64,000 nt of DNA from Streptomyces cavernae (GCF_004023625.1 NZ_ML137709.1:242991-306990); one strand, 5' to 3'. Positions 45,685 through 55,092 are shown, numbered from the stretch's first letter. The notes: a model not told the origin generated them from the sequence alone. Made by a program: numbers and translations.

Positions 45685-46210
45685 ATGCGCACCTCACAAC
45701 GGCGGCGCTCAGTCCTCTCCGCCATCGGGCCGGCCGCGGCCCTGGCGCTCACGGCGGTCGCCTGCGGCCCGGGCGACGCGTGCGGGCGCGGCCTACGACT
45801 ACGCGGTGCTGCATGTGAAGCCCGAGAGTGGCGGCAAGTCCCTCGAGGAGACGGTGGGCGCCGCACTGGATGTGGATTTCTCCGCGCCCTCCGCACAGTC
45901 GGTGAGCCAGATGGGCGCCTGGGGCTACCCGGCCGCGCCGCCGTACAACGGTCTGAGCATGTTCAAGTGCCTGGACAGGCCCGGTCGGCTGTCGCTGTCG
46001 CCGGCCCTGCCGACGATGTACCGGATCGGCTGCACCATGACCGGCGGTTCGTCCGGCGGCGGCTGGTTCCGGGTGGCGAACGGCAAGACGGTGCTGGTCT
46101 CGAACACGTCGATCGGTCCGACCGACAACACCTGGCTCGCGGGTCCGCAGCTGGGCCGGGGCGCCCAGACGCTGTACGACGAGATGGGCCGGGAGTACGG
46201 CGGCCGGTAA
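45685..46210 (+). pseudogene. Broken paralogue of the trypsin-like lipoprotein
   Basis: Starts normally with a signal peptide and lipobox (SAIGPAAALALTAVAC) in one frame, then jumps at about 45775-45795 to another frame that reads GAAYDYAVLHVKPESGGKSL to the end (TMTGGSSGGGWFRVANGKTV). Compared with the gene upstream, about 600 bp covering the linker, propeptide and active-site His are missing, and the fusion is out of frame. Asp and Ser of the triad remain. No active protease can be made. A sequencing error alone cannot explain it, because both a large deletion and a frameshift are needed. Confidence 0.85.
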
Positions 46211-46244
46211 CCGCCGAGGCGCCCGAGCGGAGCGGAACAGACCG

Positions 46245-46276
46245 AAGGTCCGCCCCCGGATCAGGGGGCGGACCTT
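46245..46276. terminator. Bidirectional terminator
   Basis: Perfect 13-bp stem (AAGGTCCGCCCCC, 46245-46257, against 46264-46276) with a 6-nt loop, 35 nt from the hflX stop on one side and the same from the pseudogene stop on the other. Confidence 0.88.
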
Positions 46277-46310
46277 TGGTTTCACCAGGGGCGGACCGCG
46301 GTCGTGCCGG

Positions 46311-47804
46311 TCACGCGAGCGACGCCGGCGCGTACGGTGCCAGCTCCGCCGCCAGTTCCTCGTGGACGCGCACCTTCAGGAGCGTGCCCTCCGGGGTGTG
46401 CTCCTCGGAGAGGACCTCGCCCTCGGAGTGCGCCCGGGCGACCAGGCGTCCCTGGGTGTACGGCACGAGGATCTCGATCTCGACCGAGGGCCGCGGCAGT
46501 TCGCTGTCGATCAGCGCACGCAGTTCGTCGATGCCCTGGCCGGTGCGGGCCGACACGGCGATCGCACGCTTCTCGATCCGCAGCAGCCGCTGAAGCACCA
46601 GCGGGTCGGCCGCGTCCGCCTTGTTGATCACGACGAACTCGGGCACGTCCGTGGCACCGACGTCACGGATCACCTCGCGCACGGCGGCCAGCTGCTCCTC
46701 CGGCGCCGGGTGCGCGCCGTCCACCACGTGCAGGATCACGTCGGCGTCGCCGACCTCCTCCATCGTGGAGCGGAACGCCTCGACGAGGTGGTGCGGCAGG
46801 TGGCGTACGAAGCCGACGGTGTCGGCCAGGGTGTACAGCCGCCCGCTCGGCGTCTCGGCCCGGCGCACGGTCGGGTCGAGGGTCGCGAACAGGGCGTTCT
46901 CCACCAGAACTCCCGCCCCGGTGAGACGGTTGAGCAGGGAGGACTTGCCCGCGTTGGTGTAGCCGGCGATGGCGACCGACGGCACCTTGTTGCGCCTGCG
47001 CTCCTGACGCTTGATCTCGCGGCCGGTCTTCATGTCCGCGATCTCCCGGCGCATCTTCGCCATCTTCTCGCGGATTCGACGCCGGTCCGTCTCGATCTTG
47101 GTCTCACCGGGACCACGGGTGGCGAGGCCGCCGCCCTTGCCGCCGCCCATCTGCCGGGACAGCGACTGACCCCAGCCGCGCAGCCGCGGCAGCATGTACT
47201 GCATCTGCGCCAGGGCCACCTGCGCCTTGCCCTCTCGGGACTTGGCGTGCTGGGCGAAGATGTCGAGGATGAGGGCCGTACGGTCGATGACCTTGACCTT
47301 GACGACGTCTTCGAGGTGGATCAGCTGGCCGGGGCTCAGCTCACCATCGCAGATGACGGTGTCCGCGCCCGTTTCGAGGACGATGTCGCGCAGCTCGGTG
47401 GCCTTGCCCGAACCGATGTACGTGGCCGGGTCCGCCTTGTCGCGGCGCTGGATCACGCCGTCGAGCACCACGGCGCCCGCGGTCTCGGCGAGGGCGGCCA
47501 GCTCCGCCAGGGAGTTCTCCGCGTCCGCCGCGGTCCCCGAGGTCCACACCCCGACGAGCACCACGCGCTCCAGACGGAGCTGTCGGTACTCGACCTCGGT
47601 GACGTCCTCGAGTTCGGTGGAGAGGCCCGCCACGCGGCGCAGGGCGGCACGGTCGGAGCGGTCGAACTGGTCGCCGTCCCGATCTCCGTCGATCTCGAAG
47701 CTCCAGGCGACGTCCTCTTCCATCAGGGCATCGGCCCGAAGACCTTCGGGGTAGTTCTGCGCGAGGCTCTGCGCGGCCTGGGAAGGGGAAGAAGAGGAGG
47801 TCAT
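46311..47804 (-). CDS. hflX: Ribosome-associated GTPase HflX
   Basis: A 497-residue GTPase that binds the 50S subunit and rescues or splits stalled and hibernating ribosomes. The N-terminal HflX domain contains ATYIGSGKATELRDIVLE and LDIFAQHAKSREGKAQVALA, with LATRGPGETKIETDRRRI. The G domain (about 280-450) has G1 AGYTNAGKSSLLN, G2 and G3 (FATLDPTVRRAET, LADTVGFVRHLP), and G4 VVINKADAAD. The start ATG (MTSSSSPSQAAQ) has no obvious alternative. It is the left end of the hflX-dapF-miaA-miaB block shared with mycobacteria. Confidence 0.96.
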   Translation of the reverse strand: MTSSSSPSQAAQSLAQNYPEGLRADALMEEDVAWSFEIDGDRDGDQFDRSDRAALRRVAGLSTELEDVTEVEYRQLRLERVVLVGVWTSGTAADAENSLAELAALAETAGAVVLDGVIQRRDKADPATYIGSGKATELRDIVLETGADTVICDGELSPGQLIHLEDVVKVKVIDRTALILDIFAQHAKSREGKAQVALAQMQYMLPRLRGWGQSLSRQMGGGKGGGLATRGPGETKIETDRRRIREKMAKMRREIADMKTGREIKRQERRRNKVPSVAIAGYTNAGKSSLLNRLTGAGVLVENALFATLDPTVRRAETPSGRLYTLADTVGFVRHLPHHLVEAFRSTMEEVGDADVILHVVDGAHPAPEEQLAAVREVIRDVGATDVPEFVVINKADAADPLVLQRLLRIEKRAIAVSARTGQGIDELRALIDSELPRPSVEIEILVPYTQGRLVARAHSEGEVLSEEHTPEGTLLKVRVHEELAAELAPYAPASLA

Positions 47805-48247
47805 TGGATCCTTACGTAGTGAGGATGGGGATGGGGCGACGGACGTGTTCCGTCACTGTCGACAACGCGCGGGGCCGCCGGGAGATTCCCGGCACCGCCT
47901 TCGCGCGGTCCGCTCCGCTCCGGAGGTTTCCCGGAACCAGCCCGGGAGAATCCCGGCTTTCCGGGACCGTCCGGGGCAGTGCCGCCGACCTGACGATGGT
48001 CGCACGGCACGACCCGTCTCGTCACGCGACTTATCACCTGTGGCCGCGGACGACGGCCTTCCGCAGGTGGGGCCCGGAGGTGACCTGCGGACTACCGCCG
48101 ATCACCGGTCGCCGGTGCCCCGCAGGAGGCGGCCGGCCGCACCGGCGCGACGACCGGTCGCCGGTGCCCGCAGAAGGCGGCCTCCCGCCGGTACGTGGTG
48201 GCGTATCGCCGCGGTGCGGTGGAGTGGCTCGCCCCCATAGGTGGGCC
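47805..48247. other. Gap between M1 peptidase and hflX
   Basis: 443 bp. Contains the hflX promoter (unrecognised) and a two-copy repeat, ACCGGTCGCCGGTGCC plus GCAGRAGGCGGCC, at 48104-48134 and 48153-48182. A weak 8-bp hairpin (CCGCAGGT, 48061-48068, against 48083-48090) is also present. No gene. Confidence 0.55.
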
Positions 48248-49711
48248 CTAGCGCCGGGCGGTCGTGGGGGTGCTGCGCCAGTCCGGGTGGCCCGGCATCG
48301 GCGGGGTCTTCTCGCCGTACAGCCAGGCATGGAAGAAACCGTTCAGGTCGCGTCCGGAGATGCTGGAGGCGAGGTCCACGAAGTCCGCGGTGGTGGCGGT
48401 CGCGTCACGATGCGTGATCACCCAGGCGCGTTCGAGCAGTTCGAAGGCCTCGTGGCCGATCTCCTCGCGCAGCGCGTAGAGCACCAAGGCGCTGCCGTCG
48501 TAGACGACGGGGCGGAAGATGTCGAGCTTCTGGCCGGGGCGGGGCGCCTTGGGTGCGGCGGGCGGGCCGCCGGCGGCCCGCCAATGGTCGGACTTCGCGT
48601 AGGCGGCGCGCATGCGGTGCTCCACCTCGACCCCCGCCTTGTCCTCGGCGTACAGGGCCTCGTACCAGGTGGCGTGCCCCTCGTTGAGCCACAGGTCGGA
48701 CCAGGTGTGCGGGCTGACGCTGTTGCCGAACCACTGGTGTGCCAGCTCGTGCACCATGACCGAGTCGACGTACCACTCCGGGAGGTCGGAGCGCAGGAAC
48801 AGTTCCCGTTCGAAGAGCGACAGGGTCTGGGACTCCAATTCGAAGCCGGTGGTCGCGTCGGCGATCAGCAGCCCGTAGGTCTCGAAGGGGTAGCGGCCGG
48901 CCCTCTCCTCCATCCAGCGGATCTGGCCGGGTGTCTTCGCCAGCCATTTCTCCAGTCGTTCGCGGTCCCCGGCGGGTACGACGTCACGCACGGGGAGGCC
49001 GTGCGGGCCGGTGCGGCGCACCACGGAGGATTGGCCGATGGACACCTGGGCCAGTTCGGTGGCCATGGGGTGGGCGGTGCGATAGGCCCAGGTGGTGGTA
49101 CCGCCGTGGCGCTGTGTGCCCAGGGGAAGGCCGCCCGCCACGGCCGTGTGGCCCGCGGGCGCGGTGACGCGGAACGTGAAGTACGCCTTGTCCGAGGGGT
49201 GGTCGTTGCACGGGAAGACCCGGTGGGCGCCGTCTGCCTGGTTGGCCATGACGAGCCCGTCCGCGGTCCGTACCCATCCGCTCCTGACGTCCTCGGCGGG
49301 CACCGGGTCGCTCAGGTGCCGCACGGTGATGCGCATCCCGGAGTGCGCGGGCAGCGGCTCGGCCGGGGTCACCACGAGGTCCTCCCCGGCATTCCGGAAG
49401 GTCGCCGGCGCGCCGTTGACCTCGACCGACCGCACCGTTCCGTGCGAGTAGTCAAGGTTGACGCTCTCCAGTCGTGCGGTCGTCGTGGCGTCGATCGTGG
49501 TGATGGTGGGGAGAGGCTCGTCGTTGGCGCCGGAGTAGGTGAAGTCGAGGTCGTAGGAGACGACGTCGTACCCCGGGTTCCCCAGGTGCGGAAAGAGGCG
49601 GTCACCGATCCCGAGCGGGGCGGCGGGGGGATTCGCGGCGACCAGGCAGACGGAGACGGCGGAGGCGAGCAGCGCGACGGAGGCACGGCGGGCCCTGGCG
49701 GTGAACGGCAT
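48248..49711 (-). CDS. Secreted M1-family metallopeptidase
   Basis: A 487-residue zinc aminopeptidase-like enzyme. Signal peptide about residues 1-26 (RRASVALLASAVSVCLVAAN). The N-terminal beta domain carries FPCNDHPSDKAYFTFRV. The exopeptidase motif is altered (GFELESQTLSLFER in place of GxMEN). The zinc site is complete: VMVHELAHQWFG and, 18 residues on, LWLNEGHATWYE. The length is short for M1 because the C-terminal helical domain is nearly absent, as in many streptomycete exported forms. It lies 270 bp downstream of rsh on the same strand. Confidence 0.9.
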   Translation of the reverse strand: MPFTARARRASVALLASAVSVCLVAANPPAAPLGIGDRLFPHLGNPGYDVVSYDLDFTYSGANDEPLPTITTIDATTTARLESVNLDYSHGTVRSVEVNGAPATFRNAGEDLVVTPAEPLPAHSGMRITVRHLSDPVPAEDVRSGWVRTADGLVMANQADGAHRVFPCNDHPSDKAYFTFRVTAPAGHTAVAGGLPLGTQRHGGTTTWAYRTAHPMATELAQVSIGQSSVVRRTGPHGLPVRDVVPAGDRERLEKWLAKTPGQIRWMEERAGRYPFETYGLLIADATTGFELESQTLSLFERELFLRSDLPEWYVDSVMVHELAHQWFGNSVSPHTWSDLWLNEGHATWYEALYAEDKAGVEVEHRMRAAYAKSDHWRAAGGPPAAPKAPRPGQKLDIFRPVVYDGSALVLYALREEIGHEAFELLERAWVITHRDATATTADFVDLASSISGRDLNGFFHAWLYGEKTPPMPGHPDWRSTPTTARR

Positions 49712-49831
49712 GGACCACGGCTACCAGCGCACACTCACCGGACGGCGACGACTCGCGCCGGGCCCACCCGAACGGGTCGTCCGGCATCTGCTCCCCGGGA
49801 GGCCGCCGAAGCCGACCGCCGCCAGCGGCGG

Positions 49832-49996
49832 CCACCGCGCCCGGCTGCTCTCACGGCGGAACTACCGCGCCCGGCAGGTCACATCGCGGTGCTACTGCGC
49901 CCGGCAGTCTGACCCCAGCAATACCGCGCCCGGCAGCTGTCACCGCAGCGCTACCGCGCCCGGCAGCCCTCTTCGCGTCGCTACTGCGCCGCCGCG
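49832..49996. repeat. 30-bp periodic array downstream of rsh
   Basis: CTACCGCGCCCGGCAG-like 16-bp cores at 49832, 49862, 49892, 49921 and 49951, and a sixth, diverged copy at 49981 that is the end of rsh itself. Most copies carry the TAG of the minus strand in the same relative place. Confidence 0.8.
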
Positions 49997-52221
49997 TGAT
50001 GCTGTGCGCGGCTGACGTCGTACACGCCGGGGACGTTGCGCATCGCCTTCATCAGGGCGGGCAGGCCGGCCGCGTCGGGGAGTTGGAGTGTGTAGGTGTG
50101 GCGGACCCGCTGCTGGCTGGGGGGCTCCACCGTCGCGGAGACGATGGCGACGCCTTCCTGGGCGATGGCCTCGGTGAGGTCGGCCAGCAGGTGGGGGCGT
50201 CCGAACGACTCGGCGACCAGGGTGACCCGGCACTCGGTGATGTCGCCCCAGCGCACGCCGACCTCCTTGCGCCCGGTGGCCTTCATGCGCACCACCCCGG
50301 CGCACTCCACGCGGTGCACGGTCACCACTCCCCCGCGCACGGCGAAGCCGGTGACCTCGTCGGGCGGCACGGGAGTACAGCAGCCCGCGAGGCGTACGGT
50401 CGCGCCGGGGCGGTCGACCACGGCGCTCGCGCCGTCGGGGCGGCTCGCGTGGGTCGTGTCGGAGGAGGGGCGCGCGCCGGCGGGTGAACGGAGCGCCGTG
50501 CTCTCGGCCGCCGGAGCCGCCGTGTCCTCGGGGGCCGCCCCGGCGACGACCCCCCGCGAGTCGGCCGGGGTGTCTTCGGGCGAGGACGACTTGGCCGAGG
50601 CACTCTCGGACGGCCCGGCCTGCGCCTCCGCGGCCGGCTTCGGATGGGCGGCCAGCCACCGGTTGATGGCGATCCGAGCGGCAGGCGTGCGCGCGTGCTC
50701 CAGCCACTCCCGGGAGGGCTCGGAGGACGGGTCCTGGCCCATGAGGAGCTGGACGGTGTCGCCGTCCCTGAGGACGGTGCTCAGCGTCGCCAGCCGGCCG
50801 TTGACGCGGGCGCCGATACAGGCGTGCGCGTCCTCGCCGTACTGCGCGTACGCCGCGTCCACACAGCTGGCGCCGGCGGGCAGCCCCAGCGTGCCGCCGT
50901 CGGGCCGGAAGACGGTGATCTCGCGGTCCTGTGCGAGGTCCGCGCGGAGTGTGGTCCAGAAGGTGTCGGTGTCCGGGGCGGCCTCCTGCCAGGCGAGGAG
51001 GCGGGAGAGCCAGCCCGGCCGGGTGGGGTCGGCGCGCTCGCCGTCGGCCGGGTCGTCGCCGGCGGGGGCGTACGGGTTGCCGAGCGCGATCACGCCCGCC
51101 TCGGCGACCTTGTGCATCTGCTGGGTGCGGATGAGGACCTCGACGATCTCGCCGTCCGCCCGGGCCACGGCCGTGTGCAGCGACTGGTACAGGTTGAACT
51201 TGGGGGTCGCGATGAAGTCCTTGAACTCGGCGACGACCGGGGTGAGGCAGGTATGCAGTTCGCCGAGGACCCCGTAGCAGTCGGCGTCCTCGGCGACGAG
51301 TACGAGGAGGCGGCCGAAGTCGGCGCCGCGCAGTTCGCCGCGTTTACGCGAGACCCGGTGCACGGAGACGAAGTGCCGCGGCCGGATGAGGACGTCGGCG
51401 GTGAGTCCGGCCTCGCGCAGCACCTTCCGCACCTCTTCCGCCGTCTCCGCCAGCGGGTCGTGGGCACGGGCCGCGTTGGCCACGATGAGTTCCTTGGTGT
51501 GCGCGTACTCCTCGGGTCGGAGGATCGCGAACACCAGGTCCTCGAGTTCGGTCTTCAGGGCCTGTACGCCGAGCCGTTCGGCGAGTGGGATCAGTACGTC
51601 GTGGGTGACCTTGGCGATGCGCTCCTGTTTCTCGGGACGCATCACGCCCAGCGTGCGCATGTTGTGCAGCCGGTCGGCGAGCTTGATGGACATCACGCGG
51701 ACGTCGTTGCCGGTGGCGACGAGCATCTTCCGGAACGTCTCGGGTTCCGCGGCGGCGCCGTAGTCGACCTTCTCCAGTTTGGTGACGCCGTCGACGAGGT
51801 AGCGGACCTCCTCGCCGAACTCCTCGCCCACCTGTTCGAGGGTCACCTCGGTGTCCTCGACGGTGTCGTGGAGCAGAGAGGCGGTCAGGGTCGTTGTCTC
51901 GGCGCCGAGTTCGGCGAGGATCAGGGTCACCGCGAGCGGGTGGGTGATGTACGGCTCGCCGCTCTTTCGCATCTGGCCGCGGTGCGAGGACTCGGCCAGC
52001 AGATAGGCCCGGCGCAGCGGTTCCAGGTCGGCGTGCGGGAAGTGCGCGCGGTGGACCTCGGCGACATGACCGATGGCGTCGGGCAGCCGGTCGCGGGCGA
52101 CGGGTCCGAGGAGCGCGGCCCGTCCCAGGCGGCGCAGATCGATCCGCGGGCGGTTCCGCCTGCGATGGGCTCCGGGCGTCACGGAGCCCTGGGTCGCAGG
52201 GTTCGTGGCCTCCGCACTCAT
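49981..52221 (-). CDS. RelA/SpoT homologue (RSH-type (p)ppGpp hydrolase/synthetase)
   Basis: A 746-residue stringent-response enzyme. The ATG of MSAEATNPATQG has GGAGGTG 5 nt upstream. The hydrolase domain is intact: HRGQMRKSGEPYITHPLAV, LLHDTVEDTEVTLEQVG, and IKLADRLHNMRTLGVMRPEK. The synthetase domain (about 300-400) is clearly diverged: RPRHFVSVHRVSRKRGELRG, GADFGRLLVLVAEDADCYGV, FNLYQSLHTAVARADG and VEVLIRTQQ replace more conserved forms. Then come TGS (EITVFRPDGGTLGLPAGASC), a disordered Pro/Ser insertion, an RIS-like region (RLAGCCTPVPPDEVTGFAV) and ACT. It corresponds to the second RSH gene of Streptomyces (rshA) by position, not to relA. Confidence 0.9.
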   Translation of the reverse strand: MSAEATNPATQGSVTPGAHRRRNRPRIDLRRLGRAALLGPVARDRLPDAIGHVAEVHRAHFPHADLEPLRRAYLLAESSHRGQMRKSGEPYITHPLAVTLILAELGAETTTLTASLLHDTVEDTEVTLEQVGEEFGEEVRYLVDGVTKLEKVDYGAAAEPETFRKMLVATGNDVRVMSIKLADRLHNMRTLGVMRPEKQERIAKVTHDVLIPLAERLGVQALKTELEDLVFAILRPEEYAHTKELIVANAARAHDPLAETAEEVRKVLREAGLTADVLIRPRHFVSVHRVSRKRGELRGADFGRLLVLVAEDADCYGVLGELHTCLTPVVAEFKDFIATPKFNLYQSLHTAVARADGEIVEVLIRTQQMHKVAEAGVIALGNPYAPAGDDPADGERADPTRPGWLSRLLAWQEAAPDTDTFWTTLRADLAQDREITVFRPDGGTLGLPAGASCVDAAYAQYGEDAHACIGARVNGRLATLSTVLRDGDTVQLLMGQDPSSEPSREWLEHARTPAARIAINRWLAAHPKPAAEAQAGPSESASAKSSSPEDTPADSRGVVAGAAPEDTAAPAAESTALRSPAGARPSSDTTHASRPDGASAVVDRPGATVRLAGCCTPVPPDEVTGFAVRGGVVTVHRVECAGVVRMKATGRKEVGVRWGDITECRVTLVAESFGRPHLLADLTEAIAQEGVAIVSATVEPPSQQRVRHTYTLQLPDAAGLPALMKAMRNVPGVYDVSRAQHHAAAQ

Positions 52222-52613
52222 GGGGCACCTCCGGCTCGTGACCGGCGGACGGGGCCCCATGGCGTACGCGGCTCTGGGGATGCGTCGTTCCCCCGTCCGG
52301 GCCGGTGCTTGATGCTATCGAGCCGAACACCCCCGTCTGGCCGCCTCTCACCGACAGTGAAACGGATCACCCATTCGAGCGACAGATCGAAGGTTGACGT
52401 CTTGGGCCGGGAGTCCCACGAGTTCCCGATGGTGCGTCAGAGGGCCTCTGGGCCACGCCACAAGCTCCCTTGGGGGCACCACCAGCCACTGATGCCTCGT
52501 CAAGCCCCTTCCCAAGACGGCCAATCCGCTCCGGAAACGGTCCGAAATGCCACCCCCGCATGGGAGTTGTGGGCACGACAGGAGGTGACCAGAAGCACAC
52601 GTCGGCGATCGGC
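52222..52613. other. Gap between rsh and dapF
   Basis: 392 bp between two leftward genes; must hold the rsh promoter. A 77-codon frame (52367-52600) is open on the minus strand but has no family resemblance. Nothing else seen. Confidence 0.5.
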
Positions 52614-53483
52614 TCAGGAACTCTCGGCGGCGAGCCAGTCGCCGTCGATCTCGCCCTCCGCGACGATCACCGCGGGGCCGGTCATCTCGATCTCTCCGTC
52701 CGGGTGCTCGGTGATCACCAGCCGGCCACCGAGCACGTCGACGGTGTACGTGGCCGGGGTGCCCGTGACCGTCGGGTCGGCGCCGTCGCGGCGGGCGGTG
52801 GCTACGGCGACCGCGCACGCGCCCGTACCGCACGAGCGGGTCTCGCCGGAGCCGCGCTCGTGTACGCGCATCGCCACATGGCGGGGGGCGCGGTCGACGA
52901 CGAACTCGACGTTCACCCCGTCGGGGTATGCGGTCGCCGGGCTGAAAAGCGGCGGCGCGAGCAGGTCCCCGGCGTCGTCGAGGGAGTCCACGAAGGTCAC
53001 GGCGTGTGGATTGCCCATGTTCACGTTGTGTGCGGGGCGACTGAGGTCGCCCACGCGCACGGTGACGCCCCCCTCCGGGAGGACCGCCTTGCCCATGCCG
53101 ACGGTGACCTCGCCGTTCTTGGCGATGTGCACCTTCTTCACGCCCCCGCGGGTGGCCACCACGAGATCGCCCTCCGACACGTGTCCCGCGCGCTGGAGGT
53201 AGCGCGCGAACACCCGTACACCGTTGCCGCACATCTCGGCGATCGAACCGTCGGAGTTGCGGTAGTCCATGAACCACTCCGCCTCGGCCGCCATCGACGT
53301 GGCCTCGGGGTGCGCGGCGGACCGGACGACGTGCAGCAGACCGTCAGCGCCGATGCCGGCGCGGCGGTCGCACAGCGCGACGACGGTGCTCGGCGGGAGG
53401 TCGATGACATTCTCCGGGTCCGGGACGATCACGAAGTCGTTCTCGGTCCCGTGCCCCTTGAGGAAGGCGATCCGCGTGCTCAT
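52614..53483 (-). CDS. dapF: Diaminopimelate epimerase
   Basis: A 289-residue cofactor-free racemase converting LL- to meso-diaminopimelate for lysine. Streptomyces peptidoglycan uses LL-DAP, so here lysine supply is the main role. Catalytic cysteines: Cys in IAEMCGNGVRVFARYL (residue about 90) and Cys in GETRSCGTGACAVAVATARR (about 225), with the surrounding GNPHAVTFVDSLDD and the N-terminal FLKGHGTENDFVIVPDPENV (LKGHGTENDF is the usual start). The length is normal. It continues the block with the small membrane-protein gene 76 bp upstream. Confidence 0.96.
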   Translation of the reverse strand: MSTRIAFLKGHGTENDFVIVPDPENVIDLPPSTVVALCDRRAGIGADGLLHVVRSAAHPEATSMAAEAEWFMDYRNSDGSIAEMCGNGVRVFARYLQRAGHVSEGDLVVATRGGVKKVHIAKNGEVTVGMGKAVLPEGGVTVRVGDLSRPAHNVNMGNPHAVTFVDSLDDAGDLLAPPLFSPATAYPDGVNVEFVVDRAPRHVAMRVHERGSGETRSCGTGACAVAVATARRDGADPTVTGTPATYTVDVLGGRLVITEHPDGEIEMTGPAVIVAEGEIDGDWLAAESS

Positions 53484-53559
53484 TCCTCGATCGTACGGGG
53501 TCGCTGCGGCACCCCGCCCGGCTGTCCACAGGGGGCGCCGGAAGGGGGCGGCCGCGGGC

Positions 53560-54045
53560 TCACCTCAGACGCGCGACCCGCCAGACCGCGAGCACGGCCA
53601 CCGCCACGACCACCACCGCGTACGCGATCACGAGGCGCCAGTCGGGGCGGCGCCCGGAGCCGCGGGGCGGCAGACCCGGCCACGTGTAACCCACCCGGCG
53701 GGCGGCCATCATGCCCCATCCGGCCGCGCAGCTGCAGATCAGCAGACCGAGCATGGCGACCACGGCACCGCCGTCGCCGAACTCGAACGCCAGCGGGAAG
53801 GCGAACATCAGGGAGCCGACGGAGGCGAGGATCACGATGGGCGCGAGCTGCCAGATGCGCAGCCTGCGGTGCGGGCGCAGCTCGACCTCGACCTCGGCGC
53901 CCGTGGACATCTCGTCCGGGGCGGGGCCGTCCGCGGTCAGCGACGGGATCTCGTCCGGCCCGTCGGGGCTCAGACGGTCCTCGTCCTGCTCCCGTGCGGT
54001 GTCGTACTCCCCGCTTTGTGCGGTGTCGCGAGGGCTGGCCTCCAT
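53560..54045 (-). CDS. Membrane protein with acidic cytoplasmic head
   Basis: A 161-residue protein: residues 1-60 are acidic and disordered, then RPHRRLRIWQLAPIVILASV, with a pair of hydrophobic helices (GSLMFAFPLAFEF and AVVAMLGLLICSCAAGWGMM), and after a polar turn a third (VIAYAVVVVAVAVLAVWRVA). Function unknown. Its position between miaA and dapF is where mycobacteria carry a membrane protein as well. The ATG is preceded by GGAGGG 9 nt upstream; a GTG two codons earlier is an equal alternative. Confidence 0.78.
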   Translation of the reverse strand: MEASPRDTAQSGEYDTAREQDEDRLSPDGPDEIPSLTADGPAPDEMSTGAEVEVELRPHRRLRIWQLAPIVILASVGSLMFAFPLAFEFGDGGAVVAMLGLLICSCAAGWGMMAARRVGYTWPGLPPRGSGRRPDWRLVIAYAVVVVAVAVLAVWRVARLR

Positions 54046-54153
54046 CGCCACGCGCCCTCCCAACTCAGGACTTCACTGGTCGATCGAAACCCGATGATGG
54101 CACGGCGTCGGATGCCCGGACGGCGACCGGAGCGTCCCGATGCCAGGACGTGA

Positions 54154-55092
54154 TCAGGCTGTAACCGGTCGTTCGACCAACGCCAGGGCACGTCGCGGAA
54201 GTTCCGTCAGATCCGCCGCGGCCCCACTCAACCAGTGCACCCGGGGATCGCGCCTGAACCACGAATCCTGACGGCGCGCGAAGCGCTTGGTGGCACGGAC
54301 GGTCTCGGCGCGCGCCTCGGCGTCGGTGCACTCGCCGGAGAGGGCCGCGAGGACCTGCTGGTAGCCGAGCGCGCGCGATGCCGTACGCCCCCGGCGCAGC
54401 CCCCGCGCCTCCAGTGCGCGCACTTCCGCCACCAGGCCCGCGTCCCACATACGGTCGACCCGGCGCGCGATGCGCTCGTCGAGTTCCGGGCGGGTCACGT
54501 CCACCCCGATCTGCAGGGTGTCGTAGACGGAGTCGTGTCCCGGCAGGTTGGCCGTGAAGGGGCGACCGGTGATCTCGATGACCTCCAGGGCGCGGACGAT
54601 CCGGCGACCGTTGCTGGGCAGGATGGCCTGGGCGGCCTCGGGGTCGGCGACGGCGAGGCGGGCGTGCAGGGCACCCGAGCCGCGCAGGCACAGCTCCTCC
54701 TCCAGGCGTGCCCGCACCTCGGGGTCGGTGCCGGGGAACTCCAGGTTGTCGACCGCTCCGCGTACGTACAGACCGGAGCCGCCCACCAGGATGGGCCAGC
54801 GGCCCTCCGCGAGCAGGGCGTCGATTCGGGCGCGGGCGAGGCGCTGGTACTCGGCCACGGACGCGGTGACCGTGACGTCCCAGATGTCCAGCAGGTGGTG
54901 CGGGACGCCGCCGCGTTCCTCGGGCGTCAGCTTGGCGGTGCCGATGTCCATCCCCCGGTAGAGCTGCATCGAATCGGCGTTGACGACCTCACCGCCTAGC
55001 TGCCGGGCGAGGAATACACCCAGATCGGACTTTCCTGCTGCTGTGGGGCCGACGACGGCGATGACCCGAGGGCCGGGGGCTGCGCTACTCAC
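54154..55092 (-). CDS. miaA: tRNA dimethylallyltransferase
   Basis: A 312-residue enzyme transferring the dimethylallyl group to A37 of UNN-reading tRNAs; its product is the substrate of MiaB nearby. P-loop VIAVVGPTAAGKSDLGVFLA (residues about 9-28), catalytic Asp/Thr in NADSMQLYRGMDIGTAK, DIWDVTVTASVAEYQRLA, LVGGSGLYVRGAVDNLEFPG, and RRIVRALEVIEITGRP. The C-terminal RQDSWFRRDPRVHWL closes the tRNA-binding part. The GTG start (VSSAAPGPRVI) is chosen because the P-loop domain normally begins about 8 residues earlier; the frame is open further upstream. Confidence 0.96.
   Translation of the reverse strand: MSSAAPGPRVIAVVGPTAAGKSDLGVFLARQLGGEVVNADSMQLYRGMDIGTAKLTPEERGGVPHHLLDIWDVTVTASVAEYQRLARARIDALLAEGRWPILVGGSGLYVRGAVDNLEFPGTDPEVRARLEEELCLRGSGALHARLAVADPEAAQAILPSNGRRIVRALEVIEITGRPFTANLPGHDSVYDTLQIGVDVTRPELDERIARRVDRMWDAGLVAEVRALEARGLRRGRTASRALGYQQVLAALSGECTDAEARAETVRATKRFARRQDSWFRRDPRVHWLSGAAADLTELPRRALALVERPVTA

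Noticed and set aside
52367..52600. 77-codon minus-strand frame between rsh and dapF
   Set aside because: No recognisable domain and no convincing start signal; treated as intergenic.
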